Assembly: GCA_016290995.1 (NCBI GenBank)
Contig: JAEEVR010000010.1
Coordinates: forward strand, 1 to 64,000
Source of the DNA: Treponema sp.
GTDB taxonomy: Bacteria; Spirochaetota; Spirochaetia; Treponematales; Treponemataceae
Length of the DNA: 64,000 nucleotides
Reading direction: 5' to 3'
The notes beneath the pieces are model-generated. The model was not told the origin of the DNA. It searched no databases and saw only the letters and a list, made by a program, of their open reading frames with translations. The position numbers were made by a program, and so were the translations under genes. Below are positions 52,920 through 62,653 of the stretch, one piece after another. How positions within the stretch are numbered: the first letter of the stretch is position 1; each line of letters starts with the position of its first letter.

Positions 52920-53294
52920 ATGCCTACAATTAACCAATTGATTAAAAAGGGACGCAAAACCGCTGCCAACAGGACCAAATCCCCCGCGCTTGAGTCTTGT
53001 CCGCAGAAACGCGGCGTTTGCACGCGCGTTATGACGGTAACTCCCAAAAAACCGAATTCGGCTCTCCGCAAGGTAGCCCGTGTTCGCTTGAGCAACGGAA
53101 TCGAAGTTACAGCTTATATTCCTGGAATCGGACACAACTTGCAGGAGCACTCAGTAGTATTGATCCGCGGCGGCCGCGTAAAGGACCTTCCTGGCGTTCG
53201 CTATCACATTATTCGCGGAACAAAAGACACTCTTGGCGTTGACGGACGCAAGCGCGGCCGCTCAAAGTACGGCGCCAAAAGGCCTAAGGCATAA
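52920..53294 (+). CDS. rpsL: 30S ribosomal protein S12
   Basis: 124 residues. [24 protein letters not shown], then [20 protein letters not shown] and [17 protein letters not shown]. The lysines whose change gives streptomycin resistance in E. coli (in PKKPNS and RVKDLPG) are wild type. It forms the decoding-centre wall. rpsG follows after 12 bases. Confidence 0.98.
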   Translation: MPTINQLIKKGRKTAANRTKSPALESCPQKRGVCTRVMTVTPKKPNSALRKVARVRLSNGIEVTAYIPGIGHNLQEHSVVLIRGGRVKDLPGVRYHIIRGTKDTLGVDGRKRGRSKYGAKRPKA

Positions 53295-53306
53295 TGGAGG
53301 ACTAGT

Positions 53307-53777
53307 ATGGGAAGACATAAGAAATCTGTCAACCGCCCGATTGTGCCGGATTCACGATACAACAGCCAAGTTGTTTCAAAATTCGTTACTCGCATGATGT
53401 TGGACGGAAAAAAGGACATCTGCACTCGCATCGTTTACGAAGCGATGGACAAGCTTAAGGCCAAAACCGAAAAGGATCCTTTGGAAGTGTTCCTCAAGGC
53501 TCTTGAGAACGTTAAGCCCCAAGTAGAAGTTAAATCACGCCGTGTAGGCGGCGCGACATACCAGGTACCGGTTGAAATTCGCGACACACGCAAAGAAGCC
53601 CTTGCCATGAGATGGATCATCGACGCAGCCCGCAACCGCAATGGTCACGGAATGGCCGACACTCTCAGCGCCGAGCTTTTGGACGCTTTTAACAACACTG
53701 GTTCTGCCTACAAGAAAAAGGAAGACACCCACAAGATGGCCGAAGCCAACAAGGCTTTCGCCCACTATCGCTGGTAG
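53307..53777 (+). CDS. rpsG: 30S ribosomal protein S7
   Basis: 156 residues. [61 protein letters not shown] and the C-terminal [21 protein letters not shown]. It nucleates the 30S head and in other bacteria represses this operon. No fusA follows; a strong terminator does. Confidence 0.98.
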   Translation: MGRHKKSVNRPIVPDSRYNSQVVSKFVTRMMLDGKKDICTRIVYEAMDKLKAKTEKDPLEVFLKALENVKPQVEVKSRRVGGATYQVPVEIRDTRKEALAMRWIIDAARNRNGHGMADTLSAELLDAFNNTGSAYKKKEDTHKMAEANKAFAHYRW

Positions 53778-53789
53778 TTTTCCGGCCAA

Positions 53790-53819
53790 AAATCGCCCGT
53801 TTTTCGGGCGATTTTTTTT
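53790..53819 (+). terminator. Intrinsic terminator after rpsG
   Basis: AAATCGCCCG, loop TTTTT, CGGGCGA and eight T. It ends the rpsL-rpsG unit, so tuf and the S10 genes use their own promoter. Confidence 0.95.
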
Positions 53820-53852
53820 GGCAAAAAATAATTAAAAAACTTTTGTTTCCTA

Positions 53853-53881
53853 TTGACCAAACTGTCAAAATCCTATATATT
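53853..53881 (+). promoter_or_regulatory. Promoter of tuf and the S10 operon
   Basis: -35 TTGACC (53853-53858), exactly 17 bases, -10 TATATT (53876-53881), in an AT-rich stretch. The predicted start near 53888 gives a leader of about 435 bases before tuf. Confidence 0.75.
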
Positions 53882-53887
53882 TCTTAA

Positions 53888-54323
53888 ACCTATCTTTGGT
53901 TCTTTGAGAGTCAGGCGGAATTTACAATTCCGGCGGAACCGTAAAGTTAGCGGCAAAACGCTTTCAGGTTTCGCGGTTCTTGGGTGGAATGCCTTGTTGT
54001 CAACAAGGCAATAGAACTTCCATACGGGGATTTCTGCGGCGGCTTTTCTATCAGAAAAGCGCCCGCGGCTCAGAGCGCCAAACCGGTTGCCAGCGACGGC
54101 AATGAACAGGTGGTGTCGGCCATAAATGTTCCGAAATTATGGAGCGTTATGTTAGAAATTATTTCTTTTACCGTCATTAACGTTCACCAAACAGTCGCAT
54201 AAAAAAGATGTGTATGCGAATCCGAGTTCTTTCTTCGAAAGCGCGAGGGTTCTGGTTTAAAGCGCAGCACATAAAATATTTTTAAGATGTCGGCAATAAA
54301 AGGTTGCCGGCAAGGAGAAAAAC
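53888..54323 (+). ncRNA. Long structured 5' leader of tuf (function unknown)
   Basis: No gene is supported in this 436-base stretch. Stable hairpins include GGAATT...AATTCC (about 53919-53934), GAACCG...CGGTTC (about 53936-53979), TGCCTTGTTG-T-CAACAAGGCA (53990-54010) and a long stem around GCTTTTCT-ATC-AGAAAAGC (54036-54066). The last, CGGCAA-TAAAAGG-TTGCCG (54291-54309), ends four bases before the AGGAG of tuf. An AUG-initiated 72-codon frame at 53984-54202 lacks a ribosome site and protein-like character. It may be a cis-acting control leader or carry a small RNA. Confidence 0.5.
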
Positions 54324-55508
54324 ATGGCAAAGGAGAAGTTCGAAAGAACCAAACCTCACATGAACGTTGGTACTATTGGTCACGTAGACCATGGTAAGAC
54401 TACATTGTCGGCGGCTATCACAACGTACTGCGCTAAAAAGTACGGTGACCACGCCCTCAAGTATGATGAAATCGACAACGCTCCGGAAGAGAAAGAGCGC
54501 GGTATTACAATCAATACCCGCCACCTTGAGTATCAGTCAGACAAGCGCCACTACGCTCACATTGACTGCCCGGGCCACGCCGACTACATCAAGAACATGA
54601 TCACTGGCGCCGCTCAGATGGATGGAGCCATCCTCGTAGTAGCTGGCACAGACGGCGTTATGCCCCAGACAAAAGAGCACCTTTTGCTCGCTCGCCAGGT
54701 AGGCGTTCCCAAGATCATCGTATTCTTGAACAAGGCCGACATCGCTGACCCCGACATGCTCGAGCTCTGCGTTGCTGACGTTCAGGAAACTCTCGAAAAG
54801 TACGGATTCTCTGGAGACACTCCGATTATCACAGGATCTGCCTTCAAAGCTTTGAACGAAGCCGAGAACCCCGAAAACACAAAGTGCATCGAAGAATTGC
54901 TCACAGCCATGGACTCATGGTTCGACGATCCCGTTCGCGACGAAGCCAAGCCCTTCTTGATGCCGATCGAAGACATCTTCACAATCTCTGGACGCGGTAC
55001 TGTAGTAACAGGACGCGTTGAGCGCGGAATCGTTAACTTGAACGACCCCGTAGAATTGGTTGGTATCCGCCCGACACAGGCCTCTACAGTTACTGGCATC
55101 GAAATGTTCCAGAAGACTTTGGACCAGGGTATTCCGGGTGACAACGTTGGTATCCTTCTCCGCGGTATCGAAAAGAAAGACGTTGTTCGCGGTCAGGTTC
55201 TTGCAAAGCCGGGTTCAATTCACCCGCACACAAAGTTCGAAGCTCAGATCTACGTATTGACAGCCGAAGAAGGCGGACGCGCAAAGCCGTTCTTCTCTGG
55301 ATATCGCCCTCAGTTCTATTTCCGCACAACAGACATCACAGGTACAGTAAACTTGGATGCCGGCGTAGAAATGGTTAACCCTGGCGACAACACAAAGATC
55401 ACTGGCGAATTGATTCACCCCGTAGCCATGGACGAAGGCCTTCGCCTCGCCATCCGCGAAGGCGGACGCACAATCGCTTCTGGTCAGGTTACAAAGATCA
55501 TCGAGTAG
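54324..55508 (+). CDS. tuf: Elongation factor Tu
   Basis: 394 residues, usual length. G1 [10 protein letters not shown], switch [16 protein letters not shown]3 [13 protein letters not shown]4 NKAD, then barrel domains 2 and 3 with [13 protein letters not shown] and [32 protein letters not shown]. It delivers aminoacyl-tRNA to the ribosome. ATG after AGGAGAAAAAC. It heads the S10 operon, separated from rpsJ by a stable hairpin. Confidence 0.99.
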   Translation: MAKEKFERTKPHMNVGTIGHVDHGKTTLSAAITTYCAKKYGDHALKYDEIDNAPEEKERGITINTRHLEYQSDKRHYAHIDCPGHADYIKNMITGAAQMDGAILVVAGTDGVMPQTKEHLLLARQVGVPKIIVFLNKADIADPDMLELCVADVQETLEKYGFSGDTPIITGSAFKALNEAENPENTKCIEELLTAMDSWFDDPVRDEAKPFLMPIEDIFTISGRGTVVTGRVERGIVNLNDPVELVGIRPTQASTVTGIEMFQKTLDQGIPGDNVGILLRGIEKKDVVRGQVLAKPGSIHPHTKFEAQIYVLTAEEGGRAKPFFSGYRPQFYFRTTDITGTVNLDAGVEMVNPGDNTKITGELIHPVAMDEGLRLAIREGGRTIASGQVTKIIE

Positions 55509-55518
55509 TTACTTGTAA

Positions 55519-55553
55519 TTTAAGAACGGGGCCTTTTTGGCCCTGTTCTTAAA
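55519..55553 (+). terminator. 15-base-pair hairpin between tuf and rpsJ (probable partial terminator)
   Basis: TTTAAGAACGGGGCC, loop TTTTT, GGCCCTGTTCTTAAA, with one G-T pair, followed by TGTATTTTTT. The interrupted T-run suggests partial termination or an RNase processing point, letting tuf be made in excess over S10 proteins. Confidence 0.65.
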
Positions 55554-55572
55554 TGTATTTTTTGGAGGAATC

Positions 55573-55881
55573 ATGGCTAATGGTAAGATTCGTGTCAGAC
55601 TCAGAGCGTTCGACGTTGAGCTGATCGATCAAAGCGCTAAAGCCATCGTGCAAACAGTTCAGAAAGCGGGCGCCAAGGTTGCAGGACCTGTTCCGCTTCC
55701 TACAAGAATCAATAAGTTTACCGTGCTTCGTTCACCTCACGTAAACAAGAAGTCACGCGAGCAGTTTGAAATGCGCACGCACAAACGCCTTATTGACATT
55801 TTGAATCCTTCTTCAGATGTAATGGATTCTTTGATGAAACTTGAACTGCCAGCCGGTGTAGATGTAGAAATTAAACAATAA
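55573..55881 (+). CDS. rpsJ: 30S ribosomal protein S10
   Basis: 102 residues from ATG 55573 after TTTGGAGGAATC; the upstream in-frame GTT-rich extension is not part of the family. [41 protein letters not shown] and the C-terminal [35 protein letters not shown]. It is also the NusG/NusB partner in antitermination. Confidence 0.98.
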   Translation: MANGKIRVRLRAFDVELIDQSAKAIVQTVQKAGAKVAGPVPLPTRINKFTVLRSPHVNKKSREQFEMRTHKRLIDILNPSSDVMDSLMKLELPAGVDVEIKQ

Positions 55882-55968
55882 GCGTTGAAGGCTAAAGCCG
55901 ACTGCGCTTGTTGGAATTAAAAGGCACGGTCCCGTGGATCCGGGATGGCGACCTATAGGAGATTTCAG

Positions 55969-56589
55969 ATGAAAGGTCTGATTGCAAAAAAAGTGGGCAT
56001 GACCCAGGTATTCGACGAAAGCGGAAATCTGACACCAGTAACCGTGATCCGCGTTGAGCCTAACACAGTCGTTGCCACAAAGAAAAAGGAAAACTGCGGA
56101 TACGACGCCGTTGTTCTTGGCCTTGACGATTTAAAGCCGTCAAAGGTCAGCAAGCCGTATGCCGGACAGTTTACAGAGAACGTTACTCCCAAAAGAACAT
56201 TGAAAGAGTTCCGCGATTTTGAAGGCGAAGTTAAGATTGGCGACCAAATCGGCGTCGAGCTTTTTGAAAAGACTCGCTTTCTTGACGTTACAGCCACTTC
56301 CAAAGGAAAGGGCTTTCAGGGTGTAATGAAGAGATGGGGCTTCCATGGAGGCCGCGCCACTCACGGTTCTAAATTCCATCGTGAGCCGGGTGGAACAGGC
56401 GAGTGTACAACTCCTGGCCACAGCTTCAAAAACATCAAGTTGCCTGGACGCATGGGTACAGAGCGCGTTACGGTACAGAACCTTAAGATCGTTAAAATCG
56501 ATCCCGAATTGAAGGTTATCATGGTTCGCGGGGCCGTCCCCGGGAATAAAAACTGCACGCTGATCGTCAAGTCCGCGGTTAAGAAATAA
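55969..56589 (+). CDS. rplC: 50S ribosomal protein L3
   Basis: 206 residues from ATG 55969 (TAGGAG upstream). MKGLIAKKVGMTQVFDESG, KGFQGVMKRWGFHGGRATHGS and GRMGTERVTVQNLKIVKID. The 87-base gap from rpsJ contains a GTCCCG...CGGGAT type hairpin (about 55930-55947), which could be a leader structure for L3-L4-L23. Confidence 0.98.
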   Translation: MKGLIAKKVGMTQVFDESGNLTPVTVIRVEPNTVVATKKKENCGYDAVVLGLDDLKPSKVSKPYAGQFTENVTPKRTLKEFRDFEGEVKIGDQIGVELFEKTRFLDVTATSKGKGFQGVMKRWGFHGGRATHGSKFHREPGGTGECTTPGHSFKNIKLPGRMGTERVTVQNLKIVKIDPELKVIMVRGAVPGNKNCTLIVKSAVKK

Positions 56590-56606
56590 GGCGGAGGAAA
56601 AGATTT

Positions 56607-57245
56607 ATGGAAAAGAAAGTCTATTCAACCGATGGAAAAGAGCTGCGTACAATTACACTCGACGATAAAGTATTCGGCCTTCCAGTAAATGAAGATGTTA
56701 TTTACTACGCCATCACAAACGAATTAGCAAACAAGCGTGTTGGAACGGCTTGCACAAAGACTCGCGCCGAAGTGCACGGATCTAACAAAAAGCCGTATAA
56801 ACAGAAGGGAACAGGAAACGCTCGCCGCGGTGACAAAAAGTCTCCGATTACGGTTGGCGGAGGAACTATCTTTGGACCCAAGCCCAGAGACTTTAGCTAC
56901 TCTCTTCCCAAAAAGGAAAAGCGCCTTGCAATGAAGTCTATCTTGAGCATGCAGGCTCAGAGCGACAGACTTACTGTTGTTGAGGACTTCACTGTAGAAA
57001 GCGGAAAGACAAAAGACTTGGTTAAGATTCTTGACAAGTTTGCCAAGGACGAGCGCACGGTAATCATCCTTAAGGATGACGATGCTAAGATCAAGCAGGC
57101 TGGACGCAACCTTTACAATGTGCATTTCCTTTCATACAACCGTCTCAGAGCGCATGATTTGTACTACGGCCGCAAGGTAATCTTGCTTGAAAGCGCCGCC
57201 AAGAATCTTAGCGACTTTTACGCGGATAAAAAGGAGGCTGAATAA
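56607..57245 (+). CDS. rplD: 50S ribosomal protein L4
   Basis: 212 residues. The extended exit-tunnel loop is recognisable (TRAEVHGSNKKPYKQKGTGNARRGDKKSPITVGGGTIFGPKPRDFSY), and the C-terminal globular domain ends DFYADKKEAE. Start ATG after GGCGGAGGAAAAG. In gamma-proteobacteria L4 regulates the S10 operon; the attenuator seen there is not recognised here. Confidence 0.97.
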   Translation: MEKKVYSTDGKELRTITLDDKVFGLPVNEDVIYYAITNELANKRVGTACTKTRAEVHGSNKKPYKQKGTGNARRGDKKSPITVGGGTIFGPKPRDFSYSLPKKEKRLAMKSILSMQAQSDRLTVVEDFTVESGKTKDLVKILDKFAKDERTVIILKDDDAKIKQAGRNLYNVHFLSYNRLRAHDLYYGRKVILLESAAKNLSDFYADKKEAE

Positions 57246-57247
57246 TT

Positions 57248-57526
57248 ATGGAATTCACAGACATTCTTATTGAGCCGGTAATCACTGAAAAAGCCAACGC
57301 CCTTCGCGAAGAGAACAAGTATGTTTTCATCGTTCGCCCGGACGCTAGCAAGATTCAGATTAAGGAAGCCGTAAGAAAGCTTTTCAATGTAAAAGTTCTT
57401 TCTTGCACGACAATCAACGTAGCCGGAAAAGTAAAGCGCCTTCGCGGAAGCAAGGGCATGACATCCAGCTACAAGAAGGCCATCGTGCGCGTTGCCGATG
57501 GTGAAACAATTAAGTTGTTCGAATAG
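57248..57526 (+). CDS. rplW: 50S ribosomal protein L23
   Basis: 92 residues. TDILIEPVITEKANALREENKYVFIVRPDASKIQIKEAVRKLFNVKV, the family core; it docks SRP and trigger factor at the tunnel exit. Two bases after the rplD stop codon, with the AAGGAGG ribosome site inside rplD. Confidence 0.97.
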   Translation: MEFTDILIEPVITEKANALREENKYVFIVRPDASKIQIKEAVRKLFNVKVLSCTTINVAGKVKRLRGSKGMTSSYKKAIVRVADGETIKLFE

Positions 57527-57552
57527 AGCAATAGATAACTAAGGGGAATCAG

Positions 57553-58377
57553 ATGGCTCTTAAAGTATTTAAGCCAATTACACCTGGTACTCGCGGACGT
57601 GTTGACCTCCGCAGGGACGACCTGACAGCCGACAAACCCGAAAAGAAATTGACTTCAGGCAAATCTTCCCGCGGTGGACGCGGCGCTGGCGGACGCATTT
57701 CAGTGCGCCATCAGGGCGGCGGTCACAAGCAGAAGTACCGTATAATTGATTTCAAGCGAAACAAGCACGGAATTCCGGGAACTGTTCATTCAATCGAATA
57801 CGATCCCAACCGCAGCGCCAACATCGCTTTGATTTATTACGCCGACGGAGACAAGCGCTATATCATCGCGCCCAAAGGTCTTACCGTTGGAATGAAGGTT
57901 ATGGCCGGCGAAAACGCCGCTCCTACAGTTGGAAACGCTTTGCCTTTGGCTGCTATTCCGGTAGGATTTACAGTTCACAACATTGAGTTGAACCTTGGCC
58001 GCGGCGGACAGCTTGCTCGTTCAGCCGGCGCCAGCGCTCTTATCGCTGCCAAAGAAGGCGACTATGTAACAATCCGCCTTCCGTCAAGCGAATTGCGCCG
58101 CGTTCACGCCAAATGCTATGCGACAATTGGCGTTGTGGGCAATGAAGACCATATGAACGTTCAGCTTGGAAAAGCCGGACATCGTCGCTGGATGGGCGTT
58201 CGTCCTACTGTTCGCGGTATGGCGATGAACCCTGTAGATCACCCGCTTGGTGGTGGTGAAGGCGCAGGTAAGGGACGCAATCCGGTTACTCCGTGGGGTC
58301 AGCCTTGTAAGGGTTACAAAACTCGCAACAAGCGCAAGACGTCGAGCAATTTTATTATTTCACGTCGCAAGAAATAG
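57553..58377 (+). CDS. rplB: 50S ribosomal protein L2
   Basis: 274 residues. [31 protein letters not shown], and near the C-terminus [23 protein letters not shown], which holds the conserved His of the peptidyl-transferase vicinity. ATG after AAGGGGAATCAG. Confidence 0.98.
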   Translation: MALKVFKPITPGTRGRVDLRRDDLTADKPEKKLTSGKSSRGGRGAGGRISVRHQGGGHKQKYRIIDFKRNKHGIPGTVHSIEYDPNRSANIALIYYADGDKRYIIAPKGLTVGMKVMAGENAAPTVGNALPLAAIPVGFTVHNIELNLGRGGQLARSAGASALIAAKEGDYVTIRLPSSELRRVHAKCYATIGVVGNEDHMNVQLGKAGHRRWMGVRPTVRGMAMNPVDHPLGGGEGAGKGRNPVTPWGQPCKGYKTRNKRKTSSNFIISRRKK

Positions 58378-58391
58378 GCTAGGAGTTAACT

Positions 58392-58685
58392 GTGTCAAGA
58401 TCTGTTAAAAAAGGGCCTTTTGTTGAAAAATCGCTCTACAAAAAGATTATCGAAATGAATAAGTCTGGAGCCGCTGACAAGAAGATGGTTAAAACATATT
58501 CTCGCTGCTCTACAATTATTCCTGAAATGGTTGGAAACACCATTTCTGTTCACAACGGAAAGTCATGGATTCCGGTATACATCACGGAAAACCTCGTCGG
58601 CCACAAGCTTGGCGAGTTTGCTCCTACACGTGTATTCCGCGGACATGGCGGAACTGATAAGACAGCCGCTAAGGCGGACAAATAA
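58392..58685 (+). CDS. rpsS: 30S ribosomal protein S19
   Basis: 97 residues; GTG start at 58392 preceded by [70 protein letters not shown]. Normal length. Confidence 0.97.
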   Translation: MSRSVKKGPFVEKSLYKKIIEMNKSGAADKKMVKTYSRCSTIIPEMVGNTISVHNGKSWIPVYITENLVGHKLGEFAPTRVFRGHGGTDKTAAKADK

Positions 58686-58696
58686 AGGTGGATATT

Positions 58697-59053
58697 ATGG
58701 CAGAAACTAAAGGCTATGTAGCCACTACAAAATTCCTTATTGCGTCTCCTACAAAGGTTCGCCCTGTAGCTCACGCAATTTCCAGAATGCCTTGTTCAAA
58801 AGCCGTGGCTGTTCTTGAAAACATGCCGCAGAAAGGCGCCAAGCTCATCGGCAAGACTCTCAAGTCTGCTATGGCCAACGCGCTTGTTGCTAACGACAAG
58901 TTGGATGAAGACATGCTCTATGTAAAAGAAATTCGCGTAGACGAAGGTCCCAGACTCAAGAGAATTTGGTGCCGCGCTCGCGGAAGAGCCGATCAGTTGC
59001 TCAAGCGCATGTGTCATATTACCGTCACAGTTGCTGAAAAGGCGGGGGAATAA
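58697..59053 (+). CDS. rplV: 50S ribosomal protein L22
   Basis: 118 residues from ATG 58697; the GTG at 58688 lies within the AAAGGTGG that serves as ribosome site, so I prefer the later start. VATTKFLIASPTKVRPVAHAI, KTLKSAMANALVANDKLDEDMLYVKEIRVDEGPRLKRIWCRARGRADQLLKRMCHITVTV. It lines the exit tunnel near L4. Confidence 0.96.
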   Translation: MAETKGYVATTKFLIASPTKVRPVAHAISRMPCSKAVAVLENMPQKGAKLIGKTLKSAMANALVANDKLDEDMLYVKEIRVDEGPRLKRIWCRARGRADQLLKRMCHITVTVAEKAGE

Positions 59054-59056
59054 AAA

Positions 59057-59815
59057 GTGGGTCAGAAAGTTAATCCGATTGGTTTGCGCTTGGGCGTAAA
59101 CAAAACATGGCAGTCCCGTTGGTATGCGGATCCTCGCGAATACGCAGACTTGGTTTTGGAAGATTTTAAGATCAGAAAGTTGGTTTCAGACCTTCCTGAA
59201 TGCAAGGGCGCGGACATCGCCGAAATAGAGATTGTGCGCCACCCGCAGCGTGTTACTATCGTAATTCACACTGCTCGCCCTGGTGTTATCATCGGCGTAA
59301 AGGGAGCTACAATTGAAAAAATCAGCGCTGACATTCAAAAGCAGCTTACAAAGAAAGTTCAGATCAAGATTAAGGAAATTAAACGCGGCGATTTGAACGC
59401 TTCTTTGATTGCCCAGAATATCGGACGCCAGCTTATGGGCCGCGGCTCGTTCCGCAAAGCTCTTAAGCAGTCAGCCTCCAACGCTATGCGCGCCGGAGCC
59501 CAGGGAATTAAGATTCGCTTGGCCGGACGTCTCGGCGGAGCTGAAATGAAAAGGACAGAGGAACACAAGGAAGGACGCGTTCCTCTTCACACTCTTCGCG
59601 CTGACATTGACTATGGCACGTTTGAAGCCCTTACAACATACGGAAAGATCGGCATCAAGGTTTGGGTTTACAACGGAATGAACTATGGTCACGAGCAGAA
59701 TGAAGATGCAGGTCAGATGGTAAGAAAGCCAAGACGCGACCGTCCTCAGCGTTCTTCTGATAAGTCTGAGTCTGAAAAGCAGACAAAAGATACTGTCGCA
59801 AAGGCAAGGAGTTAA
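59057..59815 (+). CDS. rpsC: 30S ribosomal protein S3
   Basis: 252 residues; GTG start. [35 protein letters not shown] domain with [17 protein letters not shown], and C-terminal domain [28 protein letters not shown] basic Ser/Lys-rich tail of about 30 residues ([20 protein letters not shown]) extends past the family core. Confidence 0.97.
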   Translation: MGQKVNPIGLRLGVNKTWQSRWYADPREYADLVLEDFKIRKLVSDLPECKGADIAEIEIVRHPQRVTIVIHTARPGVIIGVKGATIEKISADIQKQLTKKVQIKIKEIKRGDLNASLIAQNIGRQLMGRGSFRKALKQSASNAMRAGAQGIKIRLAGRLGGAEMKRTEEHKEGRVPLHTLRADIDYGTFEALTTYGKIGIKVWVYNGMNYGHEQNEDAGQMVRKPRRDRPQRSSDKSESEKQTKDTVAKARS

Positions 59816-59818
59816 ACG

Positions 59819-60238
59819 ATGCCTCTCGCACCAAAAAGAGTAATGCACCGCAAGGTGCAGCGCGGAAAGCAGCACGGTTTTGCTACCCGCGACAATCATA
59901 TTGACTTTGGCGAAATCGCTTTGGTTGCTATGGAGCCGGCTTGGCTTAACGCTCGCGTTATCGAAGCCTGCCGTGTTGCCATCAGCCGCAAGCTTGACCG
60001 CAAAGGCAATATTTGGATTCGTGTATTCCCGGATAAGCCGATTTCTAAGAAGCCGGCCGAAGTCCGCATGGGTAAGGGTAAGGGCGCCCCTGAATTCTGG
60101 GCCGCTAACCTTAAGCCCGGAATGATTTTGTTTGAAATCGGCGGAGTTGACATTAAGTTGGCTGAACAGGCTTTGCGCTTGGCCAGCGCCAAATTGCCGG
60201 TTTTGACAAAGATTGCTTTTAGGCCCACACACGCGTAA
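59819..60238 (+). CDS. rplP: 50S ribosomal protein L16
   Basis: 139 residues. MPLAPKRVMHRKVQRGKQHG, then IRVFPDKPISKKPAEVRMGKGKGAPEFWAA. Three bases after the rpsC stop codon. Normal length and motifs. Confidence 0.97.
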   Translation: MPLAPKRVMHRKVQRGKQHGFATRDNHIDFGEIALVAMEPAWLNARVIEACRVAISRKLDRKGNIWIRVFPDKPISKKPAEVRMGKGKGAPEFWAANLKPGMILFEIGGVDIKLAEQALRLASAKLPVLTKIAFRPTHA

Positions 60239-60250
60239 CGGAGGAATAAG

Positions 60251-60484
60251 ATGGCTGATTCAAAGAAAAAGAATACTGACAAAGAACTGTCTTATGCCGA
60301 ATTGGTTGCCCGCCGTGACGAGCTTAAGCAGAAATACATGGAATTGAGATTCAAGATGATTGTTTCTCATGTAGACAATCCGATGGAAAAACGCAACATG
60401 CGCCGCGAAATCGCCCGCTTGAATACGTTCATCACTCAGAAAGCCGCGGCTCAAAAGGCTGAAGGCGCTGAAGGCAAAAAGTAG
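60251..60484 (+). CDS. rpmC: 50S ribosomal protein L29
   Basis: 77 residues. LSYAELVARRDELKQKYMELRFKMIVSHVDNPMEKRNMRREIARLNTFITQK is the two-helix L29 core. The Lys/Ala tail (AAAQKAEGAEGKK) is slightly longer than usual. Confidence 0.95.
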   Translation: MADSKKKNTDKELSYAELVARRDELKQKYMELRFKMIVSHVDNPMEKRNMRREIARLNTFITQKAAAQKAEGAEGKK

Positions 60485-60494
60485 GAGTTGACCC

Positions 60495-60767
60495 ATGGCA
60501 GAAGAAAAGAAAGCTGTAAAAAGCGCCAAGCGCTCTTATGTAGGACTTGTTACAAGCGACAAGATGGATAAGACCATCGTCGTTTCAATTTCTACAAAGC
60601 GTATGGATCCTCTTTACAAAAAATATGTTTTGAGAACCAAGAAGTGCAAGGCTCATGATGAAAAGAATGAGGCTCACATTGGTGATAAGGTTAAAATTGT
60701 TGAGAGCCGCCCCTTGAGCAAAGACAAGCGCTGGCGCTTGGAAACAATCGTTGAACGAGCAAAGTAA
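60495..60767 (+). CDS. rpsQ: 30S ribosomal protein S17
   Basis: 90 residues. [76 protein letters not shown], a standard OB-fold S17. ATG preceded by AGGAG. Confidence 0.97.
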   Translation: MAEEKKAVKSAKRSYVGLVTSDKMDKTIVVSISTKRMDPLYKKYVLRTKKCKAHDEKNEAHIGDKVKIVESRPLSKDKRWRLETIVERAK

Positions 60768-60779
60768 GGAGTTAAGATT

Positions 60780-61148
60780 ATGATTCAGATGCAGTCATGC
60801 ATGACAGTAGCCGACAACTCCGGCGCCAAGATTGCCCAGTGCATTAAGGTGCTCGGCGGTACTCACCGCCGCTATGCTGGTATCGGCGATATCGTAGTAG
60901 TGGCTATCAAAGAAGCCATTCCTACATCAACAATTAAAAAGGGTTCTATTAAGAAGGCGGTTATTGTCCGCCAGGCTAAGGAATACCGCCGCCCCGACGG
61001 AACATACATCCGTTTTGACGACAACGCCTGCGTAATCGTAGACGATTCCAAGAACCCCGTTGGAAAGCGTATTTTTGGACCTGTAGCCCGCGAACTTCGT
61101 GACAAAGATTACATGAAGATCATTTCGTTGGCTCCGGAAGTTCTGTAA
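60780..61148 (+). CDS. rplN: 50S ribosomal protein L14
   Basis: 122 residues. [48 protein letters not shown], then [34 protein letters not shown]. First gene of the spc part of the operon, here continuous with S10. Confidence 0.98.
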   Translation: MIQMQSCMTVADNSGAKIAQCIKVLGGTHRRYAGIGDIVVVAIKEAIPTSTIKKGSIKKAVIVRQAKEYRRPDGTYIRFDDNACVIVDDSKNPVGKRIFGPVARELRDKDYMKIISLAPEVL

Positions 61149-61159
61149 GGAGTGTAGGT

Positions 61160-61477
61160 ATGGTTAAGAAGTTCAAGATTCACAAAGACGATACAGTACA
61201 AGTCCTTGCAGGAAAGGACAAGGGCAAGCAAGGAAAGGTTGTCCGCGTTCTTACAAAAAAGGATTCAGTAATCGTTTCTGGCGTTAATATGGTAAAGAAG
61301 GCTATGAAGAGACGCAGCCAGCAGGATGCCGGCGGCATCGCTGAGGTTGAAGCGCCTATTCATATTTCAAATGTAGGAATTGTTTGCCCCAAATGCAAGC
61401 GTCCTGTAAAAATTGGTTATAAGCTTGACGGAGACAAGAAAACTCGTGTCTGCCGCAAATGTGGAGAAGCGCTATAA
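61160..61477 (+). CDS. rplX: 50S ribosomal protein L24
   Basis: 105 residues. KOW motif [21 protein letters not shown], and a C-terminal zinc-ribbon-like part [12 protein letters not shown]...[10 protein letters not shown] with both CxxC pairs. rplE starts on the last base of its stop codon. Confidence 0.97.
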   Translation: MVKKFKIHKDDTVQVLAGKDKGKQGKVVRVLTKKDSVIVSGVNMVKKAMKRRSQQDAGGIAEVEAPIHISNVGIVCPKCKRPVKIGYKLDGDKKTRVCRKCGEAL

Positions 61478-62028
61478 TGGCAAATTACGTACCCCGGCTT
61501 AAGAAAGTCTATAAAGACACTATCGCTCCCGAACTCTTCAAGGAGTTGGGATATACATCACCTATGCAGATTCCTGCGATCAAAAAGATCGTAGTAAGCA
61601 TGGGCGTTGGCGAAGCTCTCGGAAATAAGAAACTTCTTGATGCCGCAGTTGCTGACTTGACACAAATCACAGGTCAGAAAGCGGTCAAGACAAAGGCAAA
61701 AAAATCGATTGCCAACTTCAAACTTCGTGAGGGCGCAGAAATCGGCGCTATGGTAACATTGCGCGGAACAATTATGTATGAATTTTTGGACCGCTTGATC
61801 AATGTTGCCCTTCCGCGCGTTAAGGACTTCCGCGGCATCAAGGCGACTGGCTTTGACGGTCACGGAAATTTCTCTCTTGGAATTACGGAGCAGATTATTT
61901 TCCCCGAAATCGACTTTGACAAGATCACTAAGATTGCGGGTATGAATATCACTATCGTAACAAGCGCAAGAACTGACAGCGAGGCCCGCGCTTTGCTCAA
62001 CAAGTTCAATATGCCCTTTAGAAAGTAA
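61477..62028 (+). CDS. rplE: 50S ribosomal protein L5
   Basis: 183 residues from ATG 61477 (overlapping TAA of rplX; GGAGAAG upstream). [55 protein letters not shown], and [17 protein letters not shown]. Binds 5S rRNA. Confidence 0.97.
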   Translation: MANYVPRLKKVYKDTIAPELFKELGYTSPMQIPAIKKIVVSMGVGEALGNKKLLDAAVADLTQITGQKAVKTKAKKSIANFKLREGAEIGAMVTLRGTIMYEFLDRLINVALPRVKDFRGIKATGFDGHGNFSLGITEQIIFPEIDFDKITKIAGMNITIVTSARTDSEARALLNKFNMPFRK

Positions 62029-62039
62029 ACGAGGAAGTC

Positions 62040-62225
62040 ATGGCTAAAAAATCGATGATTATCAAAGCAAAGCGCGCCCCTAAGTACTCGACTCGTCAGT
62101 ACAACAGGTGCCAGCTCTGCGGACGCCCCAGAGGATATCTCCGCAAGTTCAAGATGTGCCGTCTTTGCTTCCGCAAGTATGCTAGTGAAGGTTTGTTACC
62201 TGGCGTAACAAAGTCAAGTTGGTAG
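62040..62225 (+). CDS. rpsN: 30S ribosomal protein S14, zinc type
   Basis: 61 residues, the short zinc-binding form (also called type Z/rpsZ). [37 protein letters not shown] carries the CxxC...CxxC ligands. Confidence 0.97.
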   Translation: MAKKSMIIKAKRAPKYSTRQYNRCQLCGRPRGYLRKFKMCRLCFRKYASEGLLPGVTKSSW

Positions 62226-62241
62226 TGGTAGGAGAAGTAAT

Positions 62242-62640
62242 ATGAGCGCATCAGATCCAGTAGCAGATATGCTTACAAAAATCCGCAATGCGGTGATGGC
62301 CCGCCACGAGAAAGTGGATATCCCGGCATCAAAGTTGAAGTTGGAAATTGTTAAGATCCTTAAGACTGAAGGATATATCAAGAACTTCAAGAAAATCCAG
62401 GAAGACGGAAAGAACACAATCCGCATCTTCCTCAAGTACGATGACAAGAATGAACCGGTTATTCATGGAATTGAAAAGATTTCAACTCCTGGCCGCCGCG
62501 TTTATTCAGGTTATAAAGATCTGCCCCGCATCCGCAACGGATACGGTTCAGTAATCGTTTCGACATCTGCTGGCGTTACAACAGGCAAAAAAGCGTCAGA
62601 AAAGATGGTCGGCGGCGAATTAGTCTGCAAAGTTTGGTAA
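62242..62640 (+). CDS. rpsH: 30S ribosomal protein S8
   Basis: 132 residues. [43 protein letters not shown], and C-terminal [36 protein letters not shown]. In E. coli S8 represses the spc operon; the cognate mRNA site was not identified here. Confidence 0.98.
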   Translation: MSASDPVADMLTKIRNAVMARHEKVDIPASKLKLEIVKILKTEGYIKNFKKIQEDGKNTIRIFLKYDDKNEPVIHGIEKISTPGRRVYSGYKDLPRIRNGYGSVIVSTSAGVTTGKKASEKMVGGELVCKVW

Positions 62641-62653
62641 TTGGAGGAAGAAA

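Noticed and set aside
53984..54202. A 72-codon frame in the tuf leader
   Set aside because: No Shine-Dalgarno sequence, and the frame covers two strong hairpins. I treat the stretch as structured leader; a regulatory short peptide cannot be fully excluded.
53888..54323. tmRNA, RNase P RNA, T-box or known riboswitch in the tuf leader
   Set aside because: None of the conserved core sequences (tRNA-like ends, the RNase P GAAAGUCC-type core, T-box motif) is visible.
59471..60232. A 253-codon minus-strand frame across rpsC and rplP
   Set aside because: Antisense shadow of two conserved ribosomal genes.
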